From Dioscorea cayenensis subsp. rotundata (Eukaryota > Streptophyta > Magnoliopsida > Dioscoreales > Dioscoreaceae), in assembly GCF_009730915.1 (NCBI RefSeq), contig NC_052484.1, forward strand, positions 2,756,054 through 2,820,053: a DNA stretch of 64,000 bases, read 5' to 3'. Below, in pieces: positions 1 through 12,100 of the stretch (positions are counted from its first letter, which is position 1; every line of letters begins with the position of its first letter). The position numbers and the translations under genes are program-made. The notes under the pieces are model-generated. The model worked only from the letters and a program-made list of their open reading frames with translations, did not search any database and was not told the origin of the DNA.

Positions 1-6
1 ATTTGT

Positions 7-130
7 TATCACGAACTTGTTAAACATCCTTTTTTGTATGATCATTATGGGAATGTTTTGATTTATGTGTAATTTTTTTTTATCATGAACTTGTTAAATA
101 TCATTTTTTGTATGATTGTTATGGGTTATC
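7..130. repeat. Tandem duplication, about 74-bp period, 2 copies
   Basis: Two similar copies start at about 7 and 81. Each begins with tatca[c/t]gaacttgttaaa followed by a T-rich stretch and tgtatgat. The block lies just beyond the 3' side of the Harbinger-like transposase remnant (minus strand), so it may be non-coding tail of that element. No coding signal is seen. Confidence 0.6.
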
Positions 131-249
131 ATTTAGGAACTTGCAAAATTTTCCAAATTTTCAGATTCTTTTCTCACATTAAATCAACATAGCTCAAGGC
201 TTTTTAACAAGACCCAATATTTTTTCATCCAAAAGACCTAAAGAAACAA

Positions 250-1115
250 TTTCATGATTGCCACAAACCTATGGTCTAGCTCAGCGATAGCTATAATAAT
301 CATTCCACATCTGTATTGCTATTTAATCTCTTTTACAAGCACATGCATTGGCTCAGAGTTCATGGTGTCAACATCCTTTCAGTATGAGTCATCTCCATTA
401 GGAACAATAGTTTCTTTGTCTTTACCATCAAAATCCTCAACAACATCTGTATTGTTACGTACACAAATGAAGTTATGCAACATACAAGCAGCAACTACTA
501 TATTAGTTTAAAAGTTAATTGGGTGAGAAGTTGCTACTTTAACTATCGGAAATCTTATTTTCAAAATACTGATGATGAGTTCAACATGATTCCTTAATAA
601 AGCATGTCGCAAATTAAACAGTTCTTTATAATTGCTCAGTCTAGATTGCGCTCATCTTGCTCCTATAAATGGTAACGGGCACCTTTGTATGAAGCAATAA
701 AATTAGGGGTATTAGCATATCCTGCATCTACAAGATAATATTTACCCCTTTGGACTTAAAAACATTGTTCAACCGAACGTTGGAGAATCCTAGCATCAAA
801 AGCAGAACCTTCCTAACCAGCTCGGACATATACAAAACGAAGATCAAAATCACATACGACCATAACATTCTGCAATAGTGTTTATTTCCTGTTTATGTAA
901 GGATCTTGTTTATCCAAAGAAATCATGATAGGAATATGTGTTCCTCATGACCTTCAAGAAATTCTTGTACATATGCTTCATCTGTAAGAATGGATGTGTG
1001 ATGTTCTACACTTTTGGAAGTCGTTGGACATTGTCTTGACCAATAGCTGAGCATTAATAGATTATCTTCTTCATTTTTTCCCTCCAAAGATTTAAGAAAT
1101 CCATGGTGAAACAAT
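250..1115 (-). pseudogene. Degenerate PIF/Harbinger (HARBI1-like) transposase
   Basis: Read on the minus strand, pieces of a plant Harbinger DDE nuclease appear in order. An N-terminal segment near 923-1114 has the TSILTDEAYVQEFLEGH region typical of plant HARBI1-like proteins. At about 840-870 there is QNVMVVCDFDLRFVYV, at about 760-830 a GSAFDARIL-like block, at about 690-750 KYYLVDAGYANTPNF, and near 460-490 AACMLHNFICVRN. Several in-frame stops and frame changes separate them (for example between the DFDLRF and GSAFD blocks), so no functional transposase can be made. No clear terminal inverted repeats were identified. Family assignment rests on the order of these motifs, which are characteristic of the DDE_Tnp_4 superfamily. 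Confidence 0.8.
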
Positions 1116-1389
1116 GGCTAGAAATATGAAGTTTTTCAATAAAAAAAGGAGTGTGTGTATGCAAAGAAATCATGTTGTGTATAAATAGAGAAAAATGATA
1201 ATGGCTATAATTATATCGGCTATATTTACAACGATTATTTTCTAACGGATATTTTTCAAATTATAATTAGCAACGGTTATAATCCAATGACTATTTCTAT
1301 TATGTAATAATTGTTGATGCAGAATCATCAATCTCGGCCATCTGGATCAGTATAAATGCCAGAAATTAATTTTGGGCAAAGAAGATAGC

Positions 1390-4300
1390 GTCGTCATGAA
1401 CTGGTTTTAAAAACCGTGGCGGATGAGGACATTATGGTGGTCAAGGACAACGCGGTCGTGATGGGGGTTGAAATAATATGGGACCACGCGATAAAGCAAC
1501 AAAGCCACAAGATAGGGTCAGAGACAAAGAAGGATGCCTGCTATCGTTATGACCTGGAAGGTCATTGGTTTAGAATTTGCAAGACCCCTAAATGTTTTGT
1601 TAATCTTTACCAAGAATCACTTAAAAATAAGAAAGGAAAAGATATTGAGACGAATTTTGCTGATAACCCCATAGTTGATCCAATTGAGAATAATTCTATA
1701 AATAATTTAAATGTAACTGAAAATACATATTTAGATATGTCAGATTTCCTTATAAAGTAATTTGTAATATGTCTTTATATTTTATTAAATTATGTTTTTC
1801 TTCTGTTTTGTTAAAATATGGCTGATGATGAATGCATTATTGATTGCGGGACAACGCATACTATTTTGACAAGAAAAATATATTTTATATCTTTATCAAT
1901 GAGAAAGGCATGTATAGCTACAATAGCAGGGTCATCAGACCTGGTTGAAGGTTCTGGATAAGCAGCATTGATGTTGCCAAATGGGACATCCTTACAGATG
2001 AAAAATGCTCTATATTCACCTAAGTCTAGGAGGAACTTTTTAAGCTTTAAAGATATACATCTCAACGATGGTTGATAAGGAAGGAAAAGAATATCTTTAT
2101 ATTACACAAATTATTTCATGCTAAAAACGTGTACTTGAAAGCTTTTCTTGTATATCCTTAGGATTATATTTTACACGTATTAAAGTGATGGAATCACATA
2201 CGATATTAATCCGGGAGGTTAATAACCCAGAGATATTTAAAATATGGCATGAAAGACTTGGACATCCTGGTGCTATTATGTTGCGACGGATTATTACTAG
2301 TTCTCATGGACACCCACTAAAGGATTATAAAATCCTAACACATAATGAATATGCATGTTCAACATGCTCAATGGGAAAGCTAATAACCAGACTTTCTATA
2401 ACTAAGGTAACTTGAGAATCTCCTAAATTTTTAGAAAGAATAGAAGGAGACATATGTGGACCAATACATCCATCATGTGGACCATTTAGGTATTTTATGG
2501 TTTTAATCGATTCATCGACTAGATGGTTCCATGTTTCACTTCTGTCTAAAAGAAATGTAGCATTTGCAAGGTTATTAGCACATATTATCAGGCTTAAAGC
2601 ATAATTTCCAAATTATCCCATAAAGACAATTCGTCTTGATAATGCTGGTGAATTTTTATCAAAATTATTTTATGATTATTGTATGGCAGTTGGAATGCAT
2701 GTTGAGCATTTAGTAGCTCATGTACATACCCAAAATGGGTTGATAGAGTCATTAATTAAAAGACTCTAGATTATTGCCCGTCCAATGTTATTAAGGACGA
2801 AACTGACTACAAGTGTGTGGGGTCATGCTATTTTGCATGCTGCAACTTTAATACGGATCCAACCCACTACATGTAATTCATATTCACCACACCAACTTGT
2901 TATGGGGTAAAGAGCCTGATATTTCATATATAAGAATATTTGGTTGTGCAATATATGTGCCAATATCACCACCAAATCGTACAAAAATGGGTCCATAACG
3001 CAGACTTGGTATATATGTTGGTTATGATTCCCTTTCAATTATACGATATTTAAAACCATTAACAGGGGATGTATTTACTACAAGATTTGCAGATTGTCAT
3101 TTTGATGAATCTGTCTTCCCTTCATTAGGGGGAGAAATGATTACTCAAAATGAACCAAAAAGAATTGATTGTAATACATCACGATTACATACATATGATC
3201 CTCGCACCAATGAATGTGAACTTGAAGTTCAAAGGATCATTAAATTGCAAAATAATGCAAATGAAATACCTGATGCATTCACTAATACTAAAATGGTAAC
3301 TAAATCATATGTACCAGCTGCCAATGGTCCTGTAAGAATTGAGATTCCTAAGAATCCATTGAAAGAAAATCAAGTAGAAAATAAACCACGACAAAAACTT
3401 GGAAGACTAATTGGCGCCAAAGATTCAGCTCCTAGAAAAAGGAAGCAGGAAAATAAAGAGAAGGATCTCCCATGTAAAAAGGGAGAGGAAATTATAAAAC
3501 CCTTAGAACAAATTAATGAAGAATCAATGGGGAATGATATCTCTGAAAATATTGAAAATTCAATTAACTATGTAGATGATGGTCAAAGATTGAATCGACA
3601 TGAGACCGAAATAAATGATAAATTCATCTACAATGTGGCTACAAATATAGAAATAAATACTGATAATAATCCAGAGCCACAATCTATTGAAGAATGTCAA
3701 CAAAAAAATGATTGGCCAAAATGTAAAGAAGTTATCCAGGCTGAGCTAAATTCTCTATCAAAAGTGAGGTGTTTGGGTCGATAGTGCCAACACCAGAAGG
3801 GATAAAACCAGTAGGTTATAAATGGGTGTTCGTGAGAAAAAGAAATGAAAATAATAAAATTATGAGATACAAAGCAAGACTGGTTGCTCAAGGTTTTTCT
3901 CAAATGCCTGGTATTAATTCTCCTGTAATTGATGGAATTACTTTTCGATTTTTAATTGTCATGGCAGGAAGTAATAAATTACATATGCAGTTGATGGATG
4001 TTGTCACAGCATATCTATATAGATTACTTGAAAATGACATATATATAAAAATCCCTGAAGGATATAAAATAACAGACATTACAAATCAACAACATTTATA
4101 CTCAATTAAATTGCAGAGATCTCTCTATGGATTAAAACAATCTGGACGGATATGGTATAACCATCTCAGTGAATATCTTATAAAATAAGGGTACCAAAAT
4201 AATAGTATATGTCCATGCCTGTTTATTAAAAGTTATACTAACGGTTTTGTTGTGATAACAGTATATGTGGATGATTTAAATCTTGTAGGTACCCCTTCTG

Positions 4301-5497
4301 AAATTGCAATTGCAGCATCTTATCTGAGGAAAGAATTTGAAATGAAAGATTTGGGAAATACCAAATTCTATCTAGGTATACAAATTGAGCACTTATACTC
4401 AGGAATATTTGTGCATCAATCAACCTATATAGCAAAGTGTTGAAGTGATTCAATTTGGAGAAGGCTTATCCACTGAGTACACCAATGGTTGTCCGGAATC
4501 TTGATGTTCAGAAAGATCCATTTCATCCACCTAAAGAAGGAGAAATCATTCTTGGTCCAGAAACTCCATATCTAAGTACAATTAGTGCATTAATGTACCT
4601 TGCAAATAATACAAGAACAGATATAGCTTTTGCAGTAAATCTTCTAGCAAGATACAACTTTACATCGACACAAAGACACTGGAGAGAAGTAAAAGATGTG
4701 CTACGTTATTTATGAGGAACTGCAAATCTGGGCTTATTCTATCCACAAGAATCTTCATCCAACCTCATAGGCTTTACTGATGCTAGGTATTTGTTTGATC
4801 CTTACAAAGAGCAATCTCAAACTGGATACATATTTTCTTACAACGGTACAACTATCTCATGGCGTTCTACAAAACAAACTCTTACAGCTATTTCATCAAA
4901 TCATGCTGAAATTCTAGCTCTCCATGAAGCAAGTCGTGAATGCCAATGGTTATGATCTATGATTGGGCATATACAGTCATCATGCAAATTACCATTAGTA
5001 ACAACAAAAGCTACAGTAATTTATGAAGACAACAGTGCTTGTATTTCTCAAATACAAGGAGGTTAAATTAAAGGTGATAGAACGAAGCATATATTATCAA
5101 AATTTTTCCACACTTATGACCTCCAGAAAGAAGGTGTTATAAAAGTTCAAAAGATTCAATCCAATGAGAATCAAGCTGATCTATTCACAAAATCACTTCC
5201 TAAGTGCATTCACCAAAGACTTATACATAAAATCGGGATGAGAAGACATAAGGATATAAGTACTTCTAATATAAGTTAAAGGTTATTTATTTGAGGGGGA
5301 GACTGTACTCTTTTTCCCTTTGCCAAGGTTTTTGTCCCAATGGATTTTTTCGAGTCAAGGTTTTTAATGAGGCAGTAACCCTTAAATATACCAAGGATAG
5401 TGTACTCTTTTTCCTTAGCCAGGTTTTTATCCCATTGGGTTTTTCCTAGGAAGGTTTTAACGAGACATATCCTTTGGTCGTAGGCATCAAAGGGGAG
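1390..5497 (+). mobile_element. 5'-truncated, degenerate Ty1/copia retrotransposon, gag-pol region
   Basis: The domains run in the normal copia order. A gag zinc-knuckle remnant lies at about 1540-1590 (CYRYDLEGHWFRIC, with the second Cys replaced by Tyr). The protease motif DCGTTHTIL is near 1846. The integrase HHCC finger is at about 2248-2375 (HERLGH ... CSTC), with integrase core acidic residues in LIDSSTRW, LDNAGEF and GLIESLIKR between about 2500 and 2760. Reverse transcriptase spans 3770-4715 with the YVDD box at about 4264. RNase H runs from about 4770 to 5220 (DNSACISQ, ADLFTKSLP). Stops and frame shifts interrupt it at many points (for example 2413, 4186, 4714, 4955, 5065), so it is dead. 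No 5' LTR is seen; the element stops against the Harbinger remnant. A tandem pair of segments beginning with tgtactctttttcc (about 5306 and 5400) lies between the last pol codon and the LTR. Confidence 0.9.
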
Positions 5498-5815
5498 TGT
5501 TATAAATAAATATTATAATGGATGACTACTGTAGCAAAAAAGTGCAGAGGCTGCATTAATGTAGCAACCATCTAGGAAACACTATAGCAGCTAGGTGTGG
5601 TATGTAGTGATCGCCCGGATCGTTTATTCTTATTATCATCCAGTGAGGGTATTTTTAGGCCAGTCGGATCAGAATCGATCGTGATTGTTCGATTCCATTA
5701 ACGCAGACCCATAAATCACCCTTTTTCTCGAGAGGGTGAATTTTAAAAGAATTTTGGTAAATATTCTGGCTCTTTATTCTTATTATTTTTTTGCATTTAT
5801 AAAATATTCTTAACA
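5498..5815 (+). mobile_element. 3' LTR of the truncated copia element
   Basis: The purine run aaaggggag (a polypurine tract) is followed at 5498 by TGTTATAAATAAAT, and the block ends with ..ttcttaaca at 5815, giving TG...CA ends and about 318 bp. No second copy exists in the window, so the limits come from the PPT and the TG/CA rule only. The copia pol remnant ends about 220 bp upstream. The LTR end is about 325 bp before the VPS50 start codon. Confidence 0.6.
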
Positions 5816-6139
5816 ATATATATATATATATATTTAATCATGGTTTAAAAAACCGGTTCAAATACTTGAACCGGACCAAACCAAACCAAACCAAACCAAA
5901 CCGAGTCAATCGAACCAAATTCGAACCGAACCCGGTCCATCTGAACCGATCTCCAAAAAAGAAGTCCTTGCCCTCGTCTCCGCTTGACCGACAAAGCACT
6001 CACTCTTCTCCAGATCCGAAACTCTCCTCCTCCTCCCCCTCCTCCTTCCTCTCTCCGATCATCGCCTCCGACGAACCTCGCCGCCGATGCCCGTGCCGCC
6101 GTCCGATGGGAGTTCGTGATCTCGCTCTCTGGCTGAGCG
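5816..6139 (+). promoter_or_regulatory. VPS50 promoter and 5' UTR region
   Basis: This short gap lies between the copia 3' LTR and the VPS50 start codon. It holds a TA run (5817-5832), an inverted repeat with 9-bp arms ccggttcaa/ttgaaccgg at 5853-5874, a CCAAA pentamer array at about 5876-5902, and then GC-richer, pyrimidine-rich sequence (CTCC/TCC runs, 5990-6060) typical of a plant 5' UTR. No clear TATA box close to a plausible start site is seen. The transcription start cannot be placed from sequence alone. Confidence 0.45.
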
Positions 6140-9100
6140 ATGCGGCGTGACCCTCCTCGCGAATTCCCCAACTCTGGCAGTGCCATTTCGGACCTCGAGA
6201 TCCCTGGTGCCCCTCTTCTCTTGTTCTCTCTGCTCTTCCTCCAGGGCGGAGGTATGGATCTCTCCAGGGTCGGCGAGAAGATCCTCAGCTCCGTCCGCTC
6301 CGCCCGATCCATTGGCCTCCTCCCCCCTCCCCCATCTGATCGCCCTGAGGTTCTTCTTTGATCCCTTGTATTATATTTTATTTTATGTTTTTCCTTTGCG
6401 GGTTCTGAATTTCACGTTGAATGCTGCGTGTTTGGGATTGTATCTTATTCACTAATCTACGCAATAGATTCAGAAAATGAGCATGCAGGTTGATAGATAA
6501 TGCCGTGGGTCGTTTTGCAATTGTATGCGGGGGTTTGTCACATTTGCATGATGATAATTTCGTGGCTTCAATAGAAGGACAAAAACGTTTAGTTGTTAGA
6601 CGTGGGAAACCTGTTATGGAATTTTATTAGAGCAATTTAAAGTGGCTTTGGCCATTGAATCTAAGGATTGGACCTTTGTAAATTGTCTTGGTTGTTGGGT
6701 GTTTGGGAATGGTAGTGTTTGCTGATCATATTACCTGAAGTCCAGTTTTGAAATTCCCTATGTGAAATCAAGAAGTAATTTTGGCGTCTTAAGTGGACCT
6801 AAATGAGTTGGATCATTTTAGACAGACTCTCTTTGGTGGGAGTCAGATCTGAAAAGCAGGATCTTTTCAGTTCTTGATGAAATAGTTATGTTTCTGATAT
6901 TGGATTAGGTCTGTTCTGTGTGGGAAATTAGAATATTCTAGTCTTGGTACTAAAGCTAGAAAGTTGCGATTTTGGGATTTAAGACATTTAATGAAATAGT
7001 CAATGATATTTTGGATTTAAGCATGTTGCAAGTTGCTTAACTAAGAATTTGTTATGCAAGGAAGTAAGGATATCCAAATGCCTGCAGACTGTTTACAGGG
7101 ATTTCTTAACCCCAATCTCAGTATTTGCCGACTCAGCCTTTTTTGATGCCACTAAGCTTGGCATATTATGAGGAGATTGTTAATGTTTTTTGGATTTCAC
7201 ATCCCCTAAGATTGACATATGTGCTATTAATGGGAGTTTATCTAACCCAATCAAGTTCTGGTATGATCCCAAACCCAACCCTGTCAATCAGATTTAACTT
7301 GATTGACCTAAATTTTCAATGAGTGAGGGTGAAGTTGTGGTGATTGGTTTTCCATTTTGATGGTGGTGTAGCCATTGTAAGTCTAATTTACTGTGAGCTC
7401 AATTGAGGCTTTGAATTAGTTGCTCCTGCCATACTTGGGCTCAATTGCATCACCAAATTGGTCAATTCTATGTGAATGATAATAATCAGGTCGTTAATCG
7501 AGGGATTGTAACAATTGATGAGTGATTTTCTTTCAAGGTGCTAAAATAGGTCTATACATTTGCAGGAATGAGTTCCTGGTGTACTTGTCTCATCAGGATG
7601 CAGCATTTGTTACATCTCTATCTACTTCTGTCAGTTTCTTACGAGTTGGTATGAATTCTTTGTGATTCCTATAGCATGCATCTTAAGGAATTGCAGAGTG
7701 TGAAGAAGTTTTTGCCGATGTAGCTATCCAAGATATTTTAATGTCTCTGTATCCCTGTTCCTACTAATTTCTGAATGCAGGAATGGCTGTGAAGTTACAG
7801 TGGTTAGACATGCTTAGCTAAGAAAAAGATTTAGGAGATATGTTTCCTTACTTGCAAACCAGCATTTGGTTTCCATCCTTGTTGATTGGCATTATCATGA
7901 TACGCTGTCAATATTTCTTTCGGAGGTCATCATGATTGAGTGTATGTTTTGTTTTTATTTTATAGACCATGACCATCTTTCATGAGTAACTTGGTTTGCT
8001 AGTTATGATCAAATGAGAGGCATATGCTTCATTACCACGGTTTTTAAGCACAAGAAATTAAATTGAATTGTTATTTTATCTTTTGGTCCTTAAAGGGGAT
8101 TCTTTGTTATGAACTCTACAACCTTACACTTTTAGCTGATAGCATAAAATTCTCAATTTTCTTTTTGTCTCAGTCTATGTAAATTTACTACTGACATTAG
8201 CTTTGTTGTGCATGATTATGTTGTGGTAGTTGTGTCTAAGATCTTCTTAAATAACTTTTGCAGGTTCCAGCTCGGGCAATTGCTGCAGCTGCTGTTGCTC
8301 GAGCCCTTGCTGGCATCCCCCCGCATCAGAAACTTGCCCTTCCCTCAAATTCTCTAGATTCAGCTTCTATATATGCTAGCGGACCTCAAGGTCAAATAAC
8401 AGAAGAGCTTGAGGAAGAATTTTACGGAGAGGTTTTTTTTTTTTAAAATTTAATTTTTAATTTTAAAAAATTTGAATTTTTATTTTTGTATAAACAATCT
8501 CTCATGTATTTTATAATTTTGGATCAGGATAGTAGCAGGCCTTAGTTGAGAATCAGAATCTTCATAACACTTTCAATTAGGTCTGATATGCAGATGGTTT
8601 ATTAGATTTTGTTCGGCTTGTATTTGGCAAATTTTTGTTTATACCTGAAATTAACATAAAAAGGCTTGGCAAATTGTCGTTGAAGGTCTTGATTTTAAGG
8701 TTGAATGTGTAAGGAAACCGAAGTACCTTTGGTGCATCTTAAAAAGATAGCTACCTTTTCAAGGTTAATTGAAGAAATTAAACATCCCAATTTTTTATTT
8801 ATGCTGGGAGTTATCTATTGCTTATCTTTAACTTTTGTTGCATGTACTTATTTGCCCTCTATTAGTTTAATAAATTTTGTGTGCAACTTAAAGGGCACAA
8901 TGAGTTGCAAATCTTCCTAATGGGATCTCTATTTTTTATTTTTTTATTTTTTTATTTTTTATGGAATTGTTACAATCTTTCAATAAATAAAGCAATTCCA
9001 TTTGTGAGAAAACATAGATAAAAAGTACAAATAAATGGTAATGCCATGGATTAAAGGCATTTAGTGGACATTCAGTAGAAATGCCAAACCTAGGAGAATA

Positions 9101-12100
9101 ACATCTATGTTTTGACAAGTAACAAGCTTCACACATGCAATGATGATAAGGAAGGGACAAATAATTGGAGTTGATTCAAGGAAAGATGCCCAAATCAAGA
9201 ATGTTGTTGTAAAGCAGAATAAGATGAGGCAAGATCATGAGTTTTCATTTGTGGTGATGCCATTTTGTCCAAATAATCTAGCTTGTTAGCCTCATGTCCA
9301 CTGCCAATCACTTTCTTCATGACCTGATCTTAAAAGGCATAAGAAGATGATTGAAAAATCATACCACATATAAAGAGATTAAGTCAGTTGGGTGATAGCA
9401 GACATATGTGAACCCTGGGAACATATAAAATAACATGCCTAGAAAATGTAGTAAAGTGAAAAAAGGATAATAGACACACCTGGCACGGTCTATTAGCCCG
9501 TACTGTGGGTAAACTAAATGGGCTGCAATATTTGCAGTACCTAGAGCGTTGGAAGAAGCAGGAGCATAGGAATCAACATGGGCTAATTTAAGCAATTGTT
9601 CAAAGTCAGCATGAGGCAATGTGATTGAAACACCAGAGACATACCACTTGATGTTTCATTAGGAACAGTGTCAGATCACACAGTGAAGAAGGTGTCTTTA
9701 TCCAATCAGGTTTGTAATGTTTATGCCAACAAAATCCCTCCAAATGATCAGACTTATGCCAGAATATGCTGAATCTATATTTTTTAGACTGACCATGATC
9801 ACGTCCTCCCCCAGTGCCATGCCCATGTTGAAAGAAGACGCATGACTATATGACACTAATGTTGAGATGCGGGGCAAGGAATATGACATTAAGGTGTGAA
9901 GGATGGGAAAAGCCACATTAAAAGATGGAAAGTTTAAATCCCACAAGCATCTGGTAGCATACAAAATCATAAGAAAAATCCAATCCAGAAAGAAAAGTCA
10001 CTATTTTAAAGTCTTCAGAGTTGCTTCTTCAATGCTATAATATTTGGAGGATATGGTTCATCACCCTTTACCATACACAATCCTGGAAAGATCTTGAGAA
10101 AAACTGATCAGCATAAAAACAACAAAGAAACAATAGATGTTGGTGTCAAATACATCGTATACTATGAAGTAAATAGAGATCTTAACAATTAAGATTTGTA
10201 ACTTGTTACTGCCTCTAAGCTGGGCACAATATTTATCGAACTAATTAAGAGCAAATTTAAATATGACGGATTTTTAAGTTCAAGATAAGAAATTGATAAT
10301 TCCTAAGCTTATATAAAATAAACTTCTATTTTAACGTTAATTAAGAATGATGGATGTGTAGCATGACTGTCCATGAATTACTATTGGATTTATCTATAAG
10401 AACCTCTATTCTTAAAACTGCAATTAAATCCTTGAAATTGGTGCTTGTGTTTTGTTTAGAGTTTATTTCCAAATTGAATTTTGTTTGAACGTACTTATGC
10501 TTATATGTTTATTATTTAACTACGCATCTACCTACAGGAATTCGACCCAGTGAAGTATGCTTTGGAAAACATTCCTTCTGAAGAAAATGATGCTAACTAT
10601 TTTGAGACGAAGGTGGGTATACACATTATGAAGCATTATATAATGCTAATTTTTTGCTCTAATCCTCTTTTTGGGGTTGTCTTTGAAGTTTTGTCTTCCT
10701 TTTCCTACATGTGTGAAACCTGGTCAATAATAACCTTTATAGTTGATGATCTTTGTCAATTTTGAGATGATTTCTCCTTTATTAGGCAGTTATTTGACTT
10801 AATAGTGTTTCAAGCTATTTATTAAATTAAGTACATTGCTGGATATTGCCTACAAACTGTGGTAGTGTTTGGTTGTGGCTGGAATTTGTTGGGACATGTT
10901 TGGATTAGTTGGAATAAGGATTTTGGTATTCAAATTTTGTATTGTTGAGGGAACTTTTATTCGAGATAGATCGGGAGTGGTTCCTATTAATTACAAATTA
11001 AAAGAAAATTGATTAAGATGGTATGGACATATCCTTAGATGACCGGTAGATTGCCTCATAAGAAGGGTGGAAGCTTTTTAGGTGGAGGTTGTCAAAGAGG
11101 AAGATGCATACATAAAAAGTGTTTAGTAGAAACTTTACTAAATGATATGTTTGATCTTGGTTTTATCTAGTATTTTGGCCCTTGATAGAGCAATATGGAT
11201 GGAAAAGATTCATGTAGCTGGCCCCAAATAGTTAGGGTTGTTTATCCAAAATTAATTCAAGTTTGTTATGAGTTTTTGACATGGTTTGCATTAAATAAAT
11301 AGGTACTTTTCAATTTATGTTTTTTTTCAGTTTGATTAATGATTTATATTCATCAATATCTAATTCAATTAATTAAATTTTAGTTGTTGTTGTTGTTGTT
11401 GGGTAAACTTGCATCCAACATTAATCCAAGTTTGTTATGAGTTTGTGATTCTTATTATTGACAAATTAAGAGAGAATCAATTAAGATGGCATGGACATGT
11501 CCTTAGACGACTGGTAGATTCCCCTATAAGAAAGGTGGAAGCTATTTAGGTGGAGGTTGTAAAAGAGAAAGAGGTAGACTTAAAAATTGTTTAGTAGAGA
11601 CTTTATGAAAATGATATGTTTGAGCTTGGTTTTATCTAATATTTTGGCCCTTGATAGTGCAACATAAAAGGAAAAGATTCATGTAGCCGGCCCCAAATAG
11701 TTGTGGTTGTTTGTTATTGTTGTTGTTGAATAAACTTTTATCCAAAATTAATCCAAGTTTGTCATGAGTTTTTGACATGATTAGCAAATTAACATTAAAT
11801 AAATAGGTACTTTTTAGTTAATTTTTTTTCAGTTTAATTAATGATTTTTATGCATCAATATTTAATTCAATTAATTGAATTTCATGAGTTTTAGGTATTT
11901 TTCAATTTATATTTTTTCAGTTTGATTAATGATTTATATTCATCAATATTTAATTCAATTAATTAAAGTTCTTAAAAGAGTTATTCCTATTCCAAGTTAT
12001 TATGTTTGATTGGATAACTTGGGCTAGGTTCTCTCAGGTACTCCCAACAAATATGCTGTATAAGTTGGTTTTGCTGTTCTTTTTCCTCCTGGCTTCCCTT

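Noticed and set aside
5845..6312. Minus-strand frame of 155 codons over the VPS50 first exon
   Set aside because: Arg/Gly-rich shadow of the GC-rich 5' UTR and exon 1; no recognisable protein.
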